In this document: positions 51,601 to 60,600 of the stretch, piece by piece
Layout of the letters: each line of letters starts with the position of its first letter
Position numbering within the stretch: the first letter of the stretch is position 1
Assembly: GCA_014843695.1 (NCBI GenBank)
Contig: CM026393.1
Coordinates: 11,877,772-11,941,771 of the forward strand
DNA from: Archivesica marissinica
Lineage: Eukaryota; Mollusca; Bivalvia; Venerida; Vesicomyidae
Direction: 5' to 3'
DNA: 64,000 nt
Position numbers and translations under genes: made by a program
The notes under the pieces: model-generated
The model's input: only the letters and a program-made list of their open reading frames with translations
Databases searched by the model: none
What the model was told of the DNA's origin: nothing

Positions 51601-54600
51601 TCTTTCAATACAGCGTTTAGCATTATGCATTCTTTCAATACAGCGTTTAGCATTATGCATTATTTCAATACAGCGTTTAGCATTATGCAATCTTTCAATA
51701 CAGCGTTTAGCATTATGCAATCTTTCAATACAGCGTTTAGCATTATGCAATCTGTCAATACAGCGTTTAGCATTATGCATTCTTTCAATACAGCGTTTAG
51801 CATTATGCAATCTTTCAATACAGCGTTTAGCATTATGCAATCTTTCGATACAGCGTTTAGCATTATGCAATCTTTCAATACAGCGTTTAGCATTATGCAA
51901 TCTTTCAATACAGCATTTAGCATTATACATTCCTATAATACAGCGTTTAGCATTATGCAATCTTTCAATACAGCGTTTAGCATTATACATTCCTATAATA
52001 CAGCGTTTAGCATTATGCAATCTTTCAATACAGCGTTTAGCATTATACATTCCTATAATACAGCGGTTAGCATTATGCATTCTTTCAATACAGCTATCTA
52101 GATGACAATGGCATAACAGAGGTTGAAAGTTCGTCTCCGGATGTGGTTAGTGAAATTGGACGGCTCACAAAACTAAACAGATTGTAAGTCAGAATTACAT
52201 AGTAAATAACCTTAAATAACACTTAGAATGTAGTGTATGTGTAATGGTTTTGGGTGTTTGTTGATGGGTTTTCACGTCCCACCAACAGCTTAGGTCATAT
52301 TATTGTTGGAGGAAAAACCCCAATGTACGTTCGAATAATACAGTCACTCGAGTAGAAGACCGACTCCGTACAGCTGGTTAGCTTCATTGCCTCAAAGAAT
52401 TGGACACACCCATTGGGATTCGAACCTACAGCGGTGAGTGACCAGTGATTCGGTGAGTAATGGGTTTGTAAGATATGCAGCACTTGACACAAGTGTGATT
52501 ATATAGAACTCAGCTGTCACTTTTTGCATATAGAACCCATGACCTTTCCATTGGCAGTCGACCGCTACGGCTTCAGCTGTCACCATATGTCTATCGAACC
52601 GGCGACATTTGTATTAGGTGTCCATCGTGTAAATCATTCGACTCTCATATCGAACCAGCGACATTTGTATTAGTTGTTATTCGCACAAACAATTACATTG
52701 GCACACATGTATATCAACTCACAACCGTAAACCTTGGTAATCTAGAGTGCTTGCACAGTTGTGGGGGAAGCTTAAATACCTGAGCATTTCTATGAGACTT
52801 CTAGTACCATCTGACATTTTATTGGACTCAAATAAGCGTTGAATAATCTTAGATATACAGAATGTGAGCAAATAATTTTGACATACAGTCAACCCTGTCT
52901 TGAACAGCCAGCCAAGGGAAGCACAGAAGGTGACTGCTTGACACAGCTTAATAGAGGTCAAATGTATAATAAATCAACATATTGGGACTCTTGAACATGG
53001 TTGCTTAATACAGGTTGGCTGCTTTTATATAAAGGAGGTGACCACAAACGCAGGTTTGACTGAATATGAAAAGTGTCGATTTATTGTACACAATAAGCCA
53101 TGATTAACTATTGATAATTGAGAAAGGGTGAAAATTAGGACACAAAGAGTAAAGATTTATTGACAGTTTCGTCTTTCGTCATTCTAATTTCTGTTGGCTT
53201 ATTAGTGCCATGAGAGTCAGTTTCCAGGTCTGACAGCTGCAATGAATGCATTGTGTATGCGTTTTGCACATGCCTCAGTTACTAATTGGAAATGAATTGT
53301 TCTTTTCAGAGATCTAAGCAACAACCAAATTATGAGCCTCCCACCGAAACTATTTGCCAATTTGACTCATCTATCAACACTGTAAGTACCTGCCACAATC
53401 TGTGATATATATCTCCTCAAAATGAGGCCATATTGAAATCAGTTAATATATTGCACATATGTGTAAAGTCGATTGTTGTATGTTTTGGGTTTTTTATTTA
53501 ACTATATTTATCGTCGCTACCGGTTGCCCATTTGAGCGACTGACAGTTTACCTGTACTTTATGTATAAACCTCCGTAAGAAACTGCCATCTTTCTCATAT
53601 AAATATAAACGGTCTAAGCGGGACTCGAACCCGTGACAATAAGTGATGATAGGTTACAGTGGTATAGCCTGGGAACAGGCGTTGATATATGCCTGGTCAG
53701 TCATATAAATATATTTTAATACTGAGATCATTAATTGGGCCGTATTGATTTTCTGATAATGTCATTTTGGCAGAATTAAATTGGTGAACAATCGACAGAC
53801 TGGAACCCAGGCTAACAGTAGTAAATAAGTCAGCGATATTAACCACTAGACCACGGAGGCTGGAGTTATTTGTGCATTTATTTTATAGCCATTTGAGTTA
53901 ATTAATTGTTCAGTAGAAGTTGTTGAATGTATTCTAGGTACAGTTTCGTTAAACATGTTGTTTCATATAGAAGTTCCACTATGTCTTTTTCACTGATATG
54001 AAACAAATGCCCAGATAAAGTAAAAGTGGAAGTCATGATAGCGCAGTTGATGCGCGTTCACTTAAGGTGCGAAAGGTCCGGAGTTCGAGCCCCGCTGGAG
54101 CCATTACGATTGTGCCCTTAGGCAAGGCATTTAAAATTCCACGTTGCCGCTTCTCTCTCCCTCGTGGCGATTGATTCCATCAGGAATGAGGTCACGATAG
54201 TGATTAATATAAGTTGTAAGAACTTGTTTCGCAATCGAGCTAAAATAAATTTGTATAGACTAAGCTATAAAAGTAACGTTCGTATTGCTAGTATACATAC
54301 ACCGGTACATGCATCTTGTTATATTGCGGAAATGTTAAACGATTCACCATAATGTGTTACAAATGAACATCTGCTTTGCATAATTAATTTATATGAATAA
54401 TATGTGTTTTTATCTATGCAAGTCATAAGCGGAACACTGAATTCCTAAATAGTTATTCTACTCAACGGTGTATGAGGGACAGGACTTGTCTCTCTGCACC
54501 ATAGAGAGACATACATTTAGATTTATGAATTCACTTTTTTCTACTTATGACGTCAATGGTGTAAGGGGGCCACTACCTGTCTCTCTGCACCATAGAGAGA

Positions 54601-57600
54601 CATACATTTAGATGTACTAGTTCACTGTCCTACATATGACGTCCATTTAAAGATGTATGCTGTATCACCATCAGCATATGTGGCTGGTCCCCATTAATAC
54701 GTAGATATGGTCAGACGGTGTTATTGATATAGTTGCCTGTGATTGGTTGGAAAAGTGTAAGGAAACCCTTAAGAGTTATTGATACATGAACTGATTGGCT
54801 GAGTAGGTATTGTCGGCAATAGTGAAAATGACTTCTAAATATTAAAATACAATATATGAGCTGCATTTTGGAATATTTTAAAATATTCGCATAGTATTTG
54901 GTGACAAATAAACGCATATTATAAATGCAGGTGTCAGTGCAACATTCACCACCAAATTACCTTCAGAGTAGGGGGTGGGTGCCTTTAGTGAGAAATTAAA
55001 AAGAACGCAATCGGTCAACCCCATTGAAACTTGACATTTTCTTTTGGCTCAAAGGCCAGTCTGTTGAAAACTACTGTCTTTTGTGTCAAACTATTTTTGG
55101 GGAACATATAATGGCACTGTGTGTTATAATGGTGGCCTATGGAAATGTCAATAGCGGTGTCTGACCATATACGTGCTATATTATAGCAACAATAATGTTA
55201 TCAGAAATTTGGTAATTCGCTGCTTTTAAAATGTATTTTATGATAAAAGGTAAATAAAGGGTACATGATTTTACAGGGTTTTCCATAAAGAATCAACGAA
55301 TTTTAAATTGAGTCCTTGAGTAGGGAAGTACACAGTCATACACATTGCTCAGTACCAGTTAGCCGCTTAGATCGACTCAGCTTACCAATGAAACATGTCT
55401 ATGAGTTTGACATAAATGGAACATACATACAATATTCCACACATCTAAATGCAATCTACAGTTACTATAACTAATTTGTGTTACAGGATATTGAGTTACA
55501 ATAAGCTCCAGTGTGTTGCCCATACAGCATTCAGTGCTTTGAAGGAATTGAGAATATTGTAAGTATTTAAGATTATTTACACTAAATTGATCGCAATATA
55601 AATTATGTAATACGTATAATCGTTTAAAGGTAGTTGGTTTCATGACACTATTACGAAGTTTTTCTATGTCAGCACGTATAGCGTAGTATTATGTATTGGA
55701 TATGAGCCGAAAACGATCCAATATGTAAAATAGTGGACAGTGTGACAGGCATAGCACCGTAGATAGTACCAATAGTTTACATATTGGATCCGTTTAAGGC
55801 GCATATCTTAATTAAAACACACACTTATATAACACGATCCTACTAATTAAAATTGTTAATTTCGTACATGTACACGTAGGATTTAATATAATACTATGGC
55901 CTTTTGACAGCAGTCCAATATATATAATAATGGACTGCAAGTACAAAGGTATGACGTCACAGCCGTGTTTTAAACATACTTCTTTCCTCACAGTGCACAT
56001 TTTTCTTTACCTACTCTTCATTTCAAATGTTTTATTGTATCGCAATTATCATTTATTTGTCGTGCAAGTACTCTATTACTCTATTGTGTTTCATTTCCAC
56101 AGGTCTCTTCATGGAAACAATATGTCATCTATTCCATTCGGATCATTTGATGATCTTACTTCCCTCACACATCTGTAAGTATTTGCTTAATTAACCCTTT
56201 CCCTCATAGAAGCACCTCGTAACGCCATTACAAATACGACATACATTGACAATGTAGTAGCCAAACCAATGTTCTTAATAAAGTCCAGAATCTCATGTAG
56301 TCCCAGTAATATCTATGGAGGTGGAATATATAATTATGGCGACTACTTATCGACTGCATGATAGCTAAATGGCTGTCGTTTGTATGGAGATATGATAGTA
56401 TATTAACCTAAATCTCTATGAAGTCCCAGTAATATCTATGGAGGTGGGATAGATATGGCGACTACTTATCGACTGCATGATAGCTAAATGGCTGTCGTTT
56501 GTATGGAGATATGATAGTATATTAATCTAAAGCTCTATGTAGTCCCAGTAATATCTATGGAGGTGGGATAGATATGGCGACTACTTATCGACTGCATGAT
56601 AGCTAAATGGCTGTCGTTTGTATGGAGATATGATAGTACATTAATCTAAAGCTCTATGGGGGGGGGGTTTAACTTGATTAAATTACAATATACGAGGCTA
56701 TGCATTCTAAGAATGTAAATGCACTCTGCACAAAGCCTGCTCATATATGCCTGCAATCGATGACGTGTATGAAGATCGTACGGCAACTACTGAGTTTGGA
56801 GCTCGTATATGCCTGCACTCGATGACGTATATGACGATCGTACGGCAACTACTGAGTTTGGTTCATCTAGTCAGCTGATATTGACAGCTAAGTAGAGCGT
56901 ATACTTGATATTAAATAGTTTTGCTGCATGTTTCAAATCATTAGCATTACGGGAGTAACACTGTCATGGTGCGGCATCTCTTATCTTCGTGACGGGCCTA
57001 CGTGGCCGAGTGGTTACGGTATTTGACTTCAAATCACGTGCCCCTCACCATTGTAGGTTCGAATCCCAGTGGGGATGCCGAATTCTTTCATGTGTGGAAG
57101 CTATCCAGCAGGGTCATAGATGGAGAGTAACCGTATGACCTAAGCTGTTGGTGCCAAATGTATGTCAAGTCAAGTTTAGTTTAATCATATTTTATTACTC
57201 GATTCGTTTTACATATACATGTTAGTACAAAACCTGACAAATTAAATAAAGGCAAACGTGTCAGGCCACAAGTTCTAGCAACATTAGTTACGGCCCTTCC
57301 CTTCAAATCAAGTCAACACCTTTTATTAGCTCATTTCACATACATACATGACAGAATGAGGAGTTCATTAACATTATGATTGTTCGCGGCCTGTGTAGCA
57401 TATGATTGTTCGAGGCCTGTGTAGCATATGAGTGTTCGAGGCCTGTGTAACTTGATATGTTGTAAATAATAAGGATTATAATAAAGAGCAAATACTAGTT
57501 TAACGTACTGAGATATTTGATTTACATTTTACAGTATACTTAAAGAGAGTAGAACGGTTTAACAATTGATGTGATATCTCGGTACAAAACCATTGCACGA

Positions 57601-60600
57601 TCTGTTTTTATTTAAGAGTATTTAACATTTGAGCGACGGGCAGTTTACCTAACAACACCTTTCCTGCCTGGACAAGCTACATCGGTTAACCAGTACTTGG
57701 TGCACTAACCTCCGTAGGGAACTGCCAACATTTTCATATAAAGAGACACGGTCTGAGCGTGACCATTAGTGATGATAGGTTACAGTGGTATACAAGTCCG
57801 CGACCTTAACCACTCGACCACGGAGGTGGTCCATGGTACGATGATCCAAGTTCACTGCATTCATACTTCTTATCGTCGGTACGCCAACTCAATCCAGCGT
57901 GTTTATCCTTAATTTCAGAGCATTGGGTGGTAATCCGCTGTACTGCGACTGTGGGCTTAAGTGGTTGTCCGACTGGGTGAAGAAGAAGTACGTGGAGTCA
58001 GGGATCGCTGCGTGTGTCGGTCCACAAAACATGGTGAACAAGTTGATGCTTACCACGCCTTCTAGTTATTTCTTGTGCAACAGTATGTATATACATTATA
58101 TATACCATTTCCCGAAGCCACGGTTCCAGTCTGTCGATTTTTCACTTTTTAGCTTCTGGCAAAATGACAACACAGTTGATATTATCAGAAACTCAATAAA
58201 GTCCAGTTAATGGTCTCGGTGTTAAAATATATTTATTTGACTGACCAGGCAAAATATATCGATGCCTGTTCAGAGGCTACATTTCACACTTCCTGCAATA
58301 AATCGATGTATCGCTAATAAAAACTAAATAGGGTTCGAATTCACAAACTCTCGGTTACAAGCAAGCACCGTATCCATTACACCATGGAAACTCCACTGGT
58401 ACGTTGTTCAAGTTAGAAGCAGTACATCCGGGTATATCCCGGAAAGCATACGATTTTCCTGAGCATCTGTTCACTAAATGTAGCAAGCTTGCTTCTCCCA
58501 TTGAACTATCCGAATGAATCTATCGTGTTCCTCCATCTATCCTTTCCCCTATCTTCTCAGTCAATCTCAATTTCAACTTTCTCATTTCATTACTATGTGT
58601 ATTTCTATCACCTTAATAATCTCGATATATTATTGAGATTGTAATTTACAGTTCATGGTTAATATATACTTTTTTTTCAAATTGAAATTAATAGTTCAGA
58701 CATGATTAAAATGCTGTCATACCGTAATTACACTAACTAATATAATATAGGGGAAAACTAGCCTGGGTTCCAGTCTGTCGGTTTTTCATTTTTTAATTTC
58801 TTGCATTTGTTCCAGTCTGTTGATATGATCAGAAACTCAATACGGCCCAATTAATAGTCTCGGTGTTAAAATATATTTATTTGACTGCCCAGGCAAAATA
58901 TATCGACGCCTGTTCTCAGGCTAGGAGAATACCTCAATTAGTCATAGCTTTCAGTTCTAATCCTTTTTCATACATGTATGTAAATTTTGTGTAAGCTGTA
59001 TATTTGTATATATGTCATATCATTGTTTGAAATAAACTTTGTTTAAATTAAAAACTGTACGCACTGTCCTCAAATATACAGTCTATATTCGTTATGTCGA
59101 ATTGCGTCGGACCGAACAAAATACTTCGACATAACCGAAGGTTGACGAAATTCGATATAAACAGATCCAGTTATATGTAAAATGATAGTGTCTGAAACGG
59201 GACTTTGATCCGACGAAATAACCGGAGAATTGGACATAGCCGACTTTGACATAACGGATGTAGACTGTATTAAATTTATATTCCTGTTCTAGCAGATTGT
59301 CACTATTGCTAAGCATGTTGCTATCAAACAATTGTATTCGTTTCAAAATCACTATTACACACGTTTTACAGTAATCATTCATTTTAACATTTGCACTTAG
59401 TTTAAACAAATGTATTTTAGCTCAATTGCGAAACAAGTTCTTACAACTTATAATTTATATTAATCACTCTCGAGGCCTCATTCCTGATGGAATCCATCGC
59501 CACGAGGGAGAGAGACGAGGCAATGTGGAATTTAAATACCTTGCCTAAGGGCTTAATCGTAACGGCTCCAGCGGGGTTCGAACTCCGGGAATTTCGCACA
59601 TGAAGCGAACGCGCTACCACTACGCTATCACGACTTCCATATTTAGCACGTTAAAGAATACCAAGCAATAATACACACTCAATTGGTCACAAGTACTGTT
59701 AGTTTTTACTAAGCGGACAATGCCTTTAAATACCTTGCCTAAGGACACAATCGTAATGGCTACACTGACTTGAACGTGGAAGTCGTGATAGCACAGTGGA
59801 CGAGCGTTCGCTTCAGGTGCGAAAGGTCCGGAGTTCGAGCCCCGCTGGAGCCGTTACGAGTGTGCCCTTAGGCAAGGCATTTAAATTCCACATTGCCTCT
59901 TTTCTCTCCTTCATGGCGATGGATTCCATCAGGAATGAGGTCTCGAGAGTGATTAATATAAATTTAAAGAACTTGTTTCGCAATCGAGCTAAAATAAATC
60001 TGTATAATCAAATAGCCAAAATGTTTGAACACTTGAACAATATGTACTCTTATTATGACTAGGTTTGTCTTTTTTCATTATACTCGTTACTCCTTATCTC
60101 CGTAGCAAATCCTAATGACAATGAAATTAATGTGCATACAACACTTTTAGTATATAATTTTATTAGTATTGTTGGTATAAAATACTGCAACCCGGGTTCG
60201 ATCCTCGGACCTGGACGTATGTGAGATGGTACGATGGTCGCAGGACCGGACAGGTGGGTTTTCTCCGAGTACTCCGGTTTCCTCCCACATTAATGACCAC
60301 ATTTACGCTTTCATCCGCGGCAAAGAGTATGATTAATATAAGTTGTTAAAACTTGCTTCTCAATCGTTGTAAAATAAAGAAAGTTTTAAACTTCATATTT
60401 TTAACAGGAATGTATTTCTTTAAGCATTTTCATGTCCCTTTAATTGCAGGAGAGCCAGATGCCGAGGTGCAGGCCAAGTGTGATGTATGTTACCGCAATC
60501 CGTGTCAGAATGATGGAGTATGTACCAGTATCGGCTTTAAAAACTTTAAATGTGATTGCACACCTGGCTACCACGGCAAACGATGTGAAGAAGAAATCAA

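Noticed and set aside
50046..52093. CRISPR-like appearance of the regularly repeated arrays
   Set aside because: Units are contiguous with no unique spacers, no cas genes are present, and the exon-intron structure is eukaryotic.
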